Of a stretch of 56,394 nucleotides of DNA, positions 38,053 to 45,485 are shown in pieces. The notes under the pieces are model-generated. The model searched no databases. It was given only the letters and a program-made list of their open reading frames with translations, and was not told the origin of the DNA. The stretch is from positions 1 to 56,394 of the forward strand of contig NZ_JAAXYC010000016.1 in NCBI RefSeq assembly GCF_018619185.1, read 5' to 3'. The stretch is from Streptomyces sp. McG3 (GTDB taxonomy: Bacteria; Actinomycetota; Actinomycetes; Streptomycetales; Streptomycetaceae). The position numbers were made by a program, and so were the translations under genes. Each line of letters opens with the position of its first letter. The stretch's first letter is position 1.

Positions 38053-40365
38053 CTGACTACGTTCCGCGACCTCGGCATTCTTTCCGAGACGGCCGAAGCC
38101 CTTGAGGCTGTCGGCATCACGTCCCCGTTCCCCATCCAGGAGCTGACGCTCCCCGTAGCCCTCTCCGGCTCCGACGTCATCGGCCAGGCCAAGACCGGCA
38201 CCGGCAAGACGCTCGGCTTCGGTCTCCCGCTCCTGGAGCGTGTGACCGTCCCCGCCGACGTCGAGGCGGGCCGCGCCAAGCCCGAGCAGCTGACCGACGC
38301 GCCGCAGGCGCTCGTCGTCGTCCCCACCCGCGAGCTGTGCCAGCAGGTCACCAACGACCTGCTCACGGCCGGCAAGGTCCGTAACGTCCGCGTTCTCGCG
38401 ATCTACGGCGGCCGGGCGTACGAGCCCCAGGTCGAGGCCCTCAAGAAGGGCGTCGACGTGATCGTCGGCACCCCGGGCCGTCTCCTGGACCTGGCGGGCC
38501 AGCGCAAGCTCGACCTCTCCCACATCCGCGGGCTCGTCCTCGACGAGGCCGACGAGATGCTGGACCTGGGCTTCCTGCCCGACGTCGAGCGCATCATCAC
38601 GATGCTGCCGCCCAAGCGCCAGACGATGCTGTTCTCGGCCACCATGCCCGGCGCCGTCATCAGCCTCGCGCGCCGCTACATGTCGCAGCCGACGCACATC
38701 AACGCCACGTCGCCCGACGACGAGGGCACGACCGTGAAGAACACGGTCCAGCACGTCTACCGCGCCCACAACATGGACAAGCCGGAGATGCTCTCCCGCA
38801 TCCTCCAGGCCGACGGCCGCGGGCTCGCGATGATCTTCTGCCGTACGAAGCGCACGGCCGCCGACATCGCCGAGCAGCTGGAGAAGCGCGGCTTCGCCTC
38901 CGGAGCGGTCCACGGCGACCTCGGCCAGGGCGCCCGCGAGCAGGCGCTGCGCGCCTTCCGCAACGGCAAGGTCGACGTGCTGGTCTGCACCGACGTCGCC
39001 GCGCGCGGTATCGATGTCGAGGGTGTGACCCACGTCATCAACTACCAGTCGCCGGAGGACGAGAAGACCTACCTCCACCGCATCGGCCGCACCGGCCGCG
39101 CGGGCGCCAAGGGCATCGCGATCACGCTGGTCGACTGGGACGACATCCCGCGCTGGCAGCTGATCAACAAGGCCCTGGACCTGAAGTTCCCGGACCCGCC
39201 CGAGACGTACTCCACCTCGCCGCACCTCTTCGAGGAGCTGGGCATCCCGGCGGGCACCAAGGGTGTGCTGCCGCGCGCCGAGCGGACCCGTGCCGGTCTG
39301 CGCGCCGAGGAGGTCGAGGACCTCGGCGAGACCGGCGGCCGCGGTCGCAAGGCCGCCGCACCGGCCCCCGCCCGTGAGGAGCGCGAGCCCCGCACCCGTA
39401 CGCCGCGTCAGCGCCGCCGCACCCGTGGCGGCTCCGCGGCCGAGGAGGGCGCCGCGACGGTGCCCGCACCCGCCAAGGAGGCCGCTCCGGCCGCACCGGC
39501 CGGCGACGGGGCGTCCGACGACGCACCGCGTACGCCGCGCCGTCGCCGCCGTACCCGCGTCAGCGTCCCCGAGGCCGGCACCGAGGCGGCCGTGGCGGTC
39601 GCCGAGGCTCCGGTGGTCCCCGCTCCGGTGGCCGAGGCAGCGCCCGTGATCGAGGCCGCACCGGTGGCCGTACCCGTGGCCGAGCCGGTCGCGGAGGCCG
39701 TGCCGGAGACCAAGCCGCGCCGTCGTCGCAGCCGCGCCGCCGTGAAGCCGGTGGCCGAGGAGACGGCTTCGCCCGTCGCCGCGGCTCCGGCCGCACCGGC
39801 CCCGGCCGAGTTCCAGACCGTGGCCGTCGCCGCGGGCGTCGCGGAGCCGGTCGTCGAGCAGGCGGCCGTCAAGCCGCGCCGCCGCACCCGGATCGTGAAG
39901 CCGGCCGACGAGGTCGACTTCCAGATCGCCCCGGCCGCCGAGCCGGAGCCCGAGGCGAAGACGCGTCGTCGTCCGGCCCGCGCCACGACGAAGACCAAGT
40001 CGGAGCCGAAGGCCGCGGCCACGTCGGCCGAGCCCAAGGCCCGGGCGACCAGGACGACGAAGTCCCGGGCGAAGGCGGAGACCGCGCCGACCGCGGAGAA
40101 GGTCACCGCGAAGGCCGCCACCAAGGCCGCCGCGAAGGCGGTCGCCGTCGAGCAGCCCGCCGTCGAGGCCCCGGCCGCCGAGGCGGACGCCAAGCCGCGC
40201 CGCCGCCGTGCCACCCGCAGCGTCACCTCGACCGCGACCCAGGAGGCCGCCGTGGTCTCCGAGGCCGAGGCCGTGGTGAGCGAGGCCGCCGCCGAGACGA
40301 AGCCGCGCCGCCGTCGCGCCACCCGCCCGGCGGGCAAGGCGTCGGCGACGACGACCGAGAGCTGA
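38053..40365 (+). CDS. DEAD-box RNA helicase (RhlE-like) with long basic tail; CTG start
   Basis: The helicase would have 770 aa if it starts at CTG 38053, which has AAGAGG 7 nt upstream. No ATG, GTG or TTG occurs in frame between the stop at 37984 and GTG 38242, and the GTG start would remove the first 63 residues. The CTG start restores the Q motif (GITSPFPIQ, 21-29) and Walker A (AKTGTGKT, 46-53). Further motifs are PTRELCQQ, GTPGRLLD, DEAD (LVLDEADEML), SAT (LFSATMPG), VHGDLGQG, ARGID and HRIGRTGRAG. From ~400 the tail is Ala/Pro/Lys-rich with repeated KPRRRR-type clusters, likely for RNA binding. It is the counterpart of Rv3211. Confidence 0.88.
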   Translation: MTTFRDLGILSETAEALEAVGITSPFPIQELTLPVALSGSDVIGQAKTGTGKTLGFGLPLLERVTVPADVEAGRAKPEQLTDAPQALVVVPTRELCQQVTNDLLTAGKVRNVRVLAIYGGRAYEPQVEALKKGVDVIVGTPGRLLDLAGQRKLDLSHIRGLVLDEADEMLDLGFLPDVERIITMLPPKRQTMLFSATMPGAVISLARRYMSQPTHINATSPDDEGTTVKNTVQHVYRAHNMDKPEMLSRILQADGRGLAMIFCRTKRTAADIAEQLEKRGFASGAVHGDLGQGAREQALRAFRNGKVDVLVCTDVAARGIDVEGVTHVINYQSPEDEKTYLHRIGRTGRAGAKGIAITLVDWDDIPRWQLINKALDLKFPDPPETYSTSPHLFEELGIPAGTKGVLPRAERTRAGLRAEEVEDLGETGGRGRKAAAPAPAREEREPRTRTPRQRRRTRGGSAAEEGAATVPAPAKEAAPAAPAGDGASDDAPRTPRRRRRTRVSVPEAGTEAAVAVAEAPVVPAPVAEAAPVIEAAPVAVPVAEPVAEAVPETKPRRRRSRAAVKPVAEETASPVAAAPAAPAPAEFQTVAVAAGVAEPVVEQAAVKPRRRTRIVKPADEVDFQIAPAAEPEPEAKTRRRPARATTKTKSEPKAAATSAEPKARATRTTKSRAKAETAPTAEKVTAKAATKAAAKAVAVEQPAVEAPAAEADAKPRRRRATRSVTSTATQEAAVVSEAEAVVSEAAAETKPRRRRATRPAGKASATTTES

Positions 40366-40390
40366 CGCTCCCGGCGACACAGCACCACCT

Positions 40391-40428
40391 ACGGCCCCGG
40401 CCCCCGCACACGCGGGGGCCGGGGCCGT
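40391..40428 (+). terminator. terminator after the DEAD-box helicase gene
   Basis: A perfect 17-bp inverted repeat (40391-40407 and 40412-40428) with a 4-nt loop lies 25 bp past the stop codon. Confidence 0.88.
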
Positions 40429-40525
40429 TCCGCTGCCCGATGCCGCCATGAGGGCCTCCCGGCGCCTCCGTCGGATGAGCCGCCCGGTGAGGCGAGGACG
40501 GGTGCGGCGGGGATAGCCTCGCCGT

Positions 40526-41383
40526 ATGAGCCGCCCGCCCACCTTCGCCCCGCCGCCCTGCGCCCGCGCCCGTGTCCTGGCGACCGAGCGCGGCGACTTC
40601 GCCGTCCTGGACGCCGTACCGGGGACCCCGGCACGGGCCACCGCCCTGCTGCTGCCCGGATACACCGGCAGCAAGGAGGACTTCATCGCGCTGCTGGAGC
40701 CGCTGTGCGCGGCGGGCTACCGGGTGGTCGCGGTGGACGGCCGGGGGCAGTACGAATCGAAGGGGACGGACCGTCAGGAAAGCTACGCCCAGGCCGAGTT
40801 GGCCCGCGATGTGCTCGCTCAGGCGGCGGCCCTGGGCGACGGGGGCGGGGAGCTGCATCTGCTCGGGCACTCGCTCGGCGGGCAGATCGCCCGCGCCGCC
40901 GTACTGCTGGACGCCACCCCGTTCCGCTCGCTGACGTTGATGTCCTCGGGCCCCGCCGAGGTCGTCGCGGCCCAGCGGGACAAGGTGAAGATGCTGAGCG
41001 ACGCGTTGTCCGTGCTGTCGATGGACGAGGTGTGGGAGGCGATGCGGGCGCTGGATCCGCCGCAGGACGCGGACACCGGCGACGGTGCGGACATGCGCCA
41101 CCGCTGGCTCGCCCACCATCCGGCCCAGTTGATCGCCACCGGGGCCCAGTTGGCCGCCGAACCGGACCGGGTGGACGAGCTGGCCGCCGTCGGGCTGCCC
41201 GTCCACGTCCTGTCCGGGGAGCGCGACGACGTGTGGCCGGTGGAGCTGTTCGACTCCATGGCGCGGCGTCTCGGCGCCCGCCGCACCACGATCGCCGGCG
41301 CCGAGCACTCCCCCAACACCGCCCGCCCGCAGGAGACCGCGGAGGCGCTGGCCGCGTTCTGGGACGGCCTGCCGGCCGTCTGA
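40526..41383 (+). CDS. alpha/beta hydrolase
   Basis: This enzyme has 285 aa from ATG 40526. The core has LLLPGYTGSKEDF, VDGRGQYESKG, the nucleophile elbow GHSLGGQIA, the acid region SGERDDVWP and the His in GAEHSPNTARP. The lipase/esterase fold is clear and there is no signal peptide. The substrate is unknown. It is convergent with the NYN-domain gene; the gap contains an imperfect hairpin. Confidence 0.88.
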   Translation: MSRPPTFAPPPCARARVLATERGDFAVLDAVPGTPARATALLLPGYTGSKEDFIALLEPLCAAGYRVVAVDGRGQYESKGTDRQESYAQAELARDVLAQAAALGDGGGELHLLGHSLGGQIARAAVLLDATPFRSLTLMSSGPAEVVAAQRDKVKMLSDALSVLSMDEVWEAMRALDPPQDADTGDGADMRHRWLAHHPAQLIATGAQLAAEPDRVDELAAVGLPVHVLSGERDDVWPVELFDSMARRLGARRTTIAGAEHSPNTARPQETAEALAAFWDGLPAV

Positions 41384-41387
41384 CGCG

Positions 41388-41436
41388 CCGGCGGCGCCCC
41401 CCGACGCGTCCCACCGGCCGTCGGAGGCGCCGCCAC
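41388..41436. terminator. probable terminator between convergent hydrolase and NYN genes
   Basis: GGCGGCGCC (41390-41398) pairs with GGCGCCGCC (41426-41434), and CCGAC (41401-41405) with GTCGG (41420-41424). The result is an imperfect two-part hairpin in a 71-bp convergent gap. Confidence 0.5.
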
Positions 41437-41454
41437 CGGCCAGCCCCGCTTCCG

Positions 41455-42366
41455 TCAGTACTGCGACTGCAGGTGCTGCCAGAAGCCGTCGCGGAGCGCC
41501 CGTCGCAGGTGCGCGTGGCCGCGCAGCGAGTGCTGGAGCAGGCGTTCCGCCTCCACCAGCAGGTCCTGGTCGACGGAGCCCGGCAGATAGGGGTGGCCGG
41601 GCAGCAGGTCGGCCAGGGACTCCCGGCCGCGCGCGGCGAGCCAGGCGGCCGCGATCTGTGCGCCGACGAAGCGGACGTCCTCCCGGGAGGGGGCCGGGCT
41701 GTCGTCCTCGTACGTGGTGACGGGCCGCCGCGTGACGTAGGGGCGGCAGAAGTCGAGCTCGAAGGTGCGCTGGCTGTCGACCTCCCACAGCAGCGGTTCG
41801 GCCTGGTTGCGTCCTTCGGCGGCCTCGATGCCCCAGAGGTGGACGCGCGCCCCGTAGCCCTGGGCGGCCTCGACCGCCGAGACCAGGTCCTCGTCACCGC
41901 CGACGAGCGCCGCGTCGCTGATGGCGCGGTGCCGGGCGAGGGATTCGAGGTCGGTGCGGATGAGCGAGTCGACGCCCTTCTGCTGGTTGTTGGCGTTGAG
42001 GTTGCCGAGCCGCACCTTGACATCGGGGAGTTCGGCGATGGCCTGCTGCTCGGTGGTGTGGATGCGGCGGCGGGCCCCGTCGTACCAGTAGACCCGCAGC
42101 AGCCTGCTGTCCGCGAAGATCGTGCGGGCCTTGTCGATGAAGGCCTCGATCAGCCCTTCGGCGTCGAGATCGAAGGAGCGCCGGTCCTCGGTGCCGGTGA
42201 CGAGCAGCCCGGCCGCGGCGTACACATAGCCCGCGTCCACGAAGATGGCGTGCGTCGACGGGGTCTTGGAGACCTCGATGAGCATCCGCTGGAGCAGCTC
42301 GTTGGTGCGGTCCAGCCGGGCGCCGAGACCGGCTCCGGCGATGGACTGCGGGTCCGCCTCGTTCAT
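41455..42366 (-). CDS. NYN-domain (PIN-like RNase) protein
   Basis: This protein has 303 aa from ATG 42366. The NYN/PIN-like domain is visible as FVDAGYVYAAAG (first Asp), VKVRLGNLNANNQQKGVDS and ALVGGDEDLVSAVEAA (second acidic cluster), which supply the metal-binding Asp residues. The remaining C-terminal part (TFELDFCRPYVTRRP and VRFVGAQIAAAWLAARG) is helical. Proteins of this group cleave RNA or tRNA. The target is unknown. It is divergent from a 50-aa protein gene and shares its promoter region. Confidence 0.85.
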   Translation of the reverse strand: MNEADPQSIAGAGLGARLDRTNELLQRMLIEVSKTPSTHAIFVDAGYVYAAAGLLVTGTEDRRSFDLDAEGLIEAFIDKARTIFADSRLLRVYWYDGARRRIHTTEQQAIAELPDVKVRLGNLNANNQQKGVDSLIRTDLESLARHRAISDAALVGGDEDLVSAVEAAQGYGARVHLWGIEAAEGRNQAEPLLWEVDSQRTFELDFCRPYVTRRPVTTYEDDSPAPSREDVRFVGAQIAAAWLAARGRESLADLLPGHPYLPGSVDQDLLVEAERLLQHSLRGHAHLRRALRDGFWQHLQSQY

Positions 42367-42391
42367 GCGAACCTCATGGTCTGTGGTGGCG

Positions 42392-42436
42392 TGACTACCG
42401 ACGGGTACTTAGACATCCAAAAAATTTCCTTAGCGT
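42392..42436. promoter_or_regulatory. divergent promoter region for NYN and 50-aa genes
   Basis: On the plus strand TTAGAC (42409-42414), 16 bp, TAGCGT (42431-42436) could drive the 50-aa gene. On the minus strand TTGGAT (42420-42415), 17 bp, TAGTCA (42397-42392) could drive the NYN gene. The shared spacer is unusually AT-rich for this genome. Confidence 0.5.
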
Positions 42437-42475
42437 AGGGAATGTTTGCAGGGGACAAGCCGTTGTCACCCACGT

Positions 42476-42530
42476 GGAACGCGAGGGAAGCCTCGCGTTC
42501 CTGGTCTTGCCGGTGGGACGCCCCACCGGC
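42476..42530 (+). ncRNA. structured 5' leader with two hairpins ahead of the 50-aa gene
   Basis: Two strong hairpins follow each other: 11-bp perfect arms with a GAAG loop (42476-42486/42491-42501), and 9-bp perfect arms (42509-42517/42522-42530). They lie between the predicted promoter and the start of the 50-aa gene at 42574. A tetraloop hairpin and a second stem in this position suggest RNA-level control. No known riboswitch class is recognised. Confidence 0.5.
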
Positions 42531-42573
42531 GCCAGCAGTTCTCCAGCAGGAGGATCAGACGAAGGGAAGCCCT

Positions 42574-42726
42574 ATGCGCTTCGAGATCATGCGACTCGAC
42601 GACGTCGACGGTACCGCCGTGGACAGCACCGTCGTGGACGCCGCCTCCGTCAACCGGATCGTGCAGCAGGCCGCAGCGATGGGCCAGCGCATCTACATCC
42701 GGCCGGCCGACAGCTCGGCTTCGTAA
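42574..42726 (+). CDS. 50-aa small conserved-looking protein
   Basis: This protein has 50 aa from ATG 42574, with GAAGGGAAG 4 nt upstream. It begins MRFEIMRLDDVDG and has the compact core VDAASVNRIVQQAA before RIYIRPADS, consistent with a small alpha/beta fold. I do not recognise a family. The strong SD, the double-hairpin leader upstream and the terminator directly downstream support a real monocistronic gene. Confidence 0.75.
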   Translation: MRFEIMRLDDVDGTAVDSTVVDAASVNRIVQQAAAMGQRIYIRPADSSAS

Positions 42727-42790
42727 CGCATCTGGGCTCATGACGCCCCACGAGGCCCCGCGCCTCATCGCATTGCGCCGCTAAAGACGA

Positions 42791-42825
42791 AGCGCCCCCG
42801 TACGGAACGTCCGTGCGGGGGCGCT
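42791..42825. terminator. bidirectional terminator between 50-aa gene and MarC gene
   Basis: Arms of 16 nt (42791-42806 and 42810-42825) pair with one G-U wobble and a 3-nt loop, between the convergent 50-aa gene and the MarC-family gene. Confidence 0.8.
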
Positions 42826-42843
42826 GTGGTGCCTGGGGGAGGT

Positions 42844-43449
42844 TCAGGAGGTCTGGATGACCTGGGTGACGCCGTTGATGATCTGCTGGACGGCGATGGC
42901 GGAGAGCATCATGCCGGCGAGCCGGGTCACCAGCACCACACCCCCGTCCTTGATCACGCGGATGATGACCAGCGAGTAGCGCATGGCCAGCCAGAGCACC
43001 ACGTGCATGGCGACGATCGCGGACCATACCGAGAGCTGGCCGCCCACGCCGTCGGCGTGCTGCACCGCGAGGATGACCGAGACGATCGCACCGGGCCCGG
43101 CCAGCAGCGGCATGCCCAGCGGTACGAGCGCCACATTGACGTCCTTGGTCTGCGTCGGCTCGTCCGTCTTGCCGGTCAGCAGGTCGAGCGCGATCAGCAG
43201 CAGCAGGAGTCCGCCCGCGATCATCAGGGCGGGCACGGAGACATGCAGGTAGTCGAGGATCTGCTGGCCGAGCAGACCGAAGACGGCGATCACGCCGAAC
43301 GCGACCATGACCGCCTGGAGCGCCATCCCGCGCTGCACCTTGGCGGGGCGTCCCGCGGTGAGCGCGAGGAAGATCGGCGTGATCCCGGGCGGGTCCATGA
43401 TCACAAATAGGGTGAGAAAAAGGGATCCGAAGACAGCGACGTCGAACAC
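42844..43449 (-). CDS. MarC-family membrane protein
   Basis: This protein has 201 aa from GTG 43449; the frame is open further upstream, but this start gives the usual ~200-residue size. Six hydrophobic helices are seen. MarC signatures include FVIMDPPGITPIFLAL, the central GGLLLLLIALDLL and PLGMPLLAGPGAIVSVI. MarC-type proteins are inner-membrane proteins of unknown transport function; the original link to multiple antibiotic resistance has been withdrawn. It is convergent with the 50-aa gene and lies between terminators. Confidence 0.92.
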   Translation of the reverse strand: MFDVAVFGSLFLTLFVIMDPPGITPIFLALTAGRPAKVQRGMALQAVMVAFGVIAVFGLLGQQILDYLHVSVPALMIAGGLLLLLIALDLLTGKTDEPTQTKDVNVALVPLGMPLLAGPGAIVSVILAVQHADGVGGQLSVWSAIVAMHVVLWLAMRYSLVIIRVIKDGGVVLVTRLAGMMLSAIAVQQIINGVTQVIQTS

Positions 43450-43623
43450 AGTGAGCCTTGCGAGAGGAGAGCGGGCGGTACGGAGGTGGCGCGGGGTCCG
43501 GGCGGCGGCCGTCGCCGTGTCGGGCACGCGGCGGTACGCACAGGGGCGCGCGGGGAGTAAGGAAGGTGGTGCGGTGAAAGTGGGCGGGGCCCAGGAGCTG
43601 TCCGGCCGTGATCCGCCGGATCT

Positions 43624-44490
43624 CTAGCGGGGACCGGCTCCGCCGGCGCCCGGCACCGGGAAGGCTCCCGTGGCGCGCCGGGTGATCTCGCCGTAGATCT
43701 CGGGGTCGGTGGTGCAGGCGCCGAGCTCGACGGTTTTCCGGGTGCCGTGGTAGTCGCTGGAACCGGTCGTGAGCAGCCCCAGCTCGCGGGCGAGGCCGCG
43801 CAGTCGGGCCCGGGTGGGCTCGTCGTGGTCCATGTGGTCGACCTCGACGCCGTCGAGACCGGCTTCGGCGAGCGCGACGATCGTGGACTCGGGGACCACC
43901 GCGCCGCGTTTCACGGCGGCCGGGTGGGCGAAGACGGTGACCCCGCCCGCCGCCTTCACCAGGCGGATCGCCTCGAAGGGGTCGAACTCGTGCTTCTCCG
44001 CGTACGCCCTGCCTCCGGTACCCAGCCAGTCGGGCGTGAAGGCGTCGGAGACCGTGGGTACGACGCCGAGTTCGACGAGGGCGGCGGCGACGTGCGGGCG
44101 ACCGACCGAGCCGTCCCCGGCGATGCGGGCGACCTGCTCCCAGGTGATGGGGACGTCGAGGGCGCGCAGCTTGCGGACCATCTCCCGGGCGCGCGGCACC
44201 CGGTCGTCGCGGACGAGTTCCCGGGCGCGCTCCAGCTCGGCGTCCGCGGGGTCGAAGAGGTAGGCCAGCATGTGCAGGCCCACGCCGTCGACGCGGCAGG
44301 AGAGTTCGGCGCCGGTGACGAGGGTGAGCCCCTCGGGCAGCGCGTCGATGGCCTGCTTGTGGCCGCCCACGGTGTCGTGGTCGGTGAGCGCGACGACGTC
44401 CAGCCCCGCGGCGGCGGCGTTCGCGACCAGCTCGGCGGGGGTGTCCGTGCCGTCCGACGCGGTGGAGTGGGTGTGCAGGTCGATGCGCAC
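43624..44490 (-). CDS. PHP-domain phosphoesterase
   Basis: This enzyme has 288 aa from GTG 44490. The metal-binding motifs of the PHP fold are all present: DLHTHST (first two His), LTDHDTVGG, the GAELSCR Glu, FAHPAAVKRG, and the last Asp/His pair in SSDYHGTRK. The closest functional relatives are 3',5'-nucleoside bisphosphate phosphatase and RNase AM (YciV), which act on nucleotides or RNA 5' ends in the cytoplasm. The substrate is not certain. Confidence 0.9.
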   Translation of the reverse strand: MRIDLHTHSTASDGTDTPAELVANAAAAGLDVVALTDHDTVGGHKQAIDALPEGLTLVTGAELSCRVDGVGLHMLAYLFDPADAELERARELVRDDRVPRAREMVRKLRALDVPITWEQVARIAGDGSVGRPHVAAALVELGVVPTVSDAFTPDWLGTGGRAYAEKHEFDPFEAIRLVKAAGGVTVFAHPAAVKRGAVVPESTIVALAEAGLDGVEVDHMDHDEPTRARLRGLARELGLLTTGSSDYHGTRKTVELGACTTDPEIYGEITRRATGAFPVPGAGGAGPR

Positions 44491-44627
44491 GACGCGTGAC
44501 TCCGGGGATCGCGGGCGGACGGGGGACCGCTCAAGGATAACCGCCGCGCTCCGGGTCTCCGGCCGCCCACGGCCCCGCCCCTGGCCCGCGCCGGAGCCGC
44601 CCCCGCCGCCCGCCGCGCTCGCCGCTC

Positions 44628-45305
44628 CTACCGCTCGCCCGTCGCCTGCCGGGGCGGCGCCTCGGGGGCGGTGAGCAGGCGGGGGGTGATCGCGCCGCAG
44701 GGGACGAGGTCCACCTCTCCCCCGGCGTCCCGCAGGTCGGTGAGCACCAGCTCGTCGTACATCAGCAGCCCCGACTGTTCGGGCCACAGGATCGCCCAGA
44801 GCCACAGCCCCCGCGCCTCGCCCGCGAAGACGGCGCGGTCAGGCGGAGCGTTCTTCACGTGCCAGAGGGGGGTGGGGCGGCCGGCGGCGTGCACCTTGGC
44901 GTCGGGGGCGGAGTCGACGTCGAGGTGGAGGCCGGGGTCCGGGCCCTCGATCCCGGCGTACCGGGCGCCGAGCCCGACGCCGAGCTCCTCGGCGACCAGC
45001 AGCAGCTCGCCCATCCCGCCCAGCGGTCCTGGCCCCGAGCAGGCCACGGCGCTCGCGCGGCCGCCGCTGCGGTCGTCGCCCGCGCTGGCGACCCCGGTGA
45101 ACAGCCAGCCCACGGGGAGCGGCCAGGGCATCCAGACGGGGACCTGAGCACGGTGCACCACGACGCCGAGACCTTCGACGCTCGGCGGGATGACCGGCTG
45201 CATCGGATGGACCTGGCCGTGCACGGAGCACTGCCAGGCGTCGGCGAAGAGACCGGGCGCCCTGACCCGGCCACCGCACTTCGGGCAACTGGGTTCGCCC
45301 CTCAT
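44628..45305 (-). CDS. DUF6758-like zinc-ribbon protein
   Basis: This protein has 225 aa from ATG 45305; an ATG 9 nt upstream is possible. A short N-terminal zinc-binding pattern is visible: SCPKCGGRVRAPGLF, then WQCSVHGQVHP. The rest is Trp/Pro/Gly-rich with VWMPWPLPVGWLFTG, then VACSGPGPLGGMGELLLVAEE and LWLWAILWPEQSGLLM near the C-terminus. The family occurs in Streptomyces and has no known function. It is upstream of the PHP-domain gene on the same strand. Confidence 0.75.
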   Translation of the reverse strand: MRGEPSCPKCGGRVRAPGLFADAWQCSVHGQVHPMQPVIPPSVEGLGVVVHRAQVPVWMPWPLPVGWLFTGVASAGDDRSGGRASAVACSGPGPLGGMGELLLVAEELGVGLGARYAGIEGPDPGLHLDVDSAPDAKVHAAGRPTPLWHVKNAPPDRAVFAGEARGLWLWAILWPEQSGLLMYDELVLTDLRDAGGEVDLVPCGAITPRLLTAPEAPPRQATGER

Positions 45306-45390
45306 AGGGACCAACCGTCCTCCCCGCCGGTCCTCGCGTCAAGGACGATCACCCGTCCGCAGCGTGGCCCTGACCGGGGAGAATAGATGT

Positions 45391-45422
45391 AGCTTGCACT
45401 TATTAGCTTGCCTAACTTATTC
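45391..45422 (+). promoter_or_regulatory. promoter with direct repeat upstream of MFS gene
   Basis: AGCTTGC occurs at 45391-45397 and 45405-45411, 14 bp apart, within an AT-rich stretch. TTGCAC (45394-45399), 17 bp and TTATTC (45417-45422) form a plausible -35/-10 pair about 65 bp before the MFS start codon. Confidence 0.5.
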
Positions 45423-45485
45423 TGTGCATAACGCATCGATCCGGAGCCGAAGAACTCCGGAGGCCGGAGGAGAAGGAGAGAACCC

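Noticed and set aside
38242..40365. GTG 38242 as the helicase start
   Set aside because: This would remove the Q motif and Walker A, which are intact in the same frame upstream. An enzyme without them would not work.
37789..40686. 965-codon open frame on the minus strand opposite the DEAD-box helicase
   Set aside because: It is Gly/Arg/Leu-rich and has no family motif. It arises from the GC-rich third positions and repetitive tail of the helicase gene on the other strand.
45394..45422. Iron box (DmdR1/IdeR site) upstream of the MFS gene
   Set aside because: TTAGCTTGCCTAA has some likeness to half of the 19-bp iron box, but spacing and symmetry are wrong.
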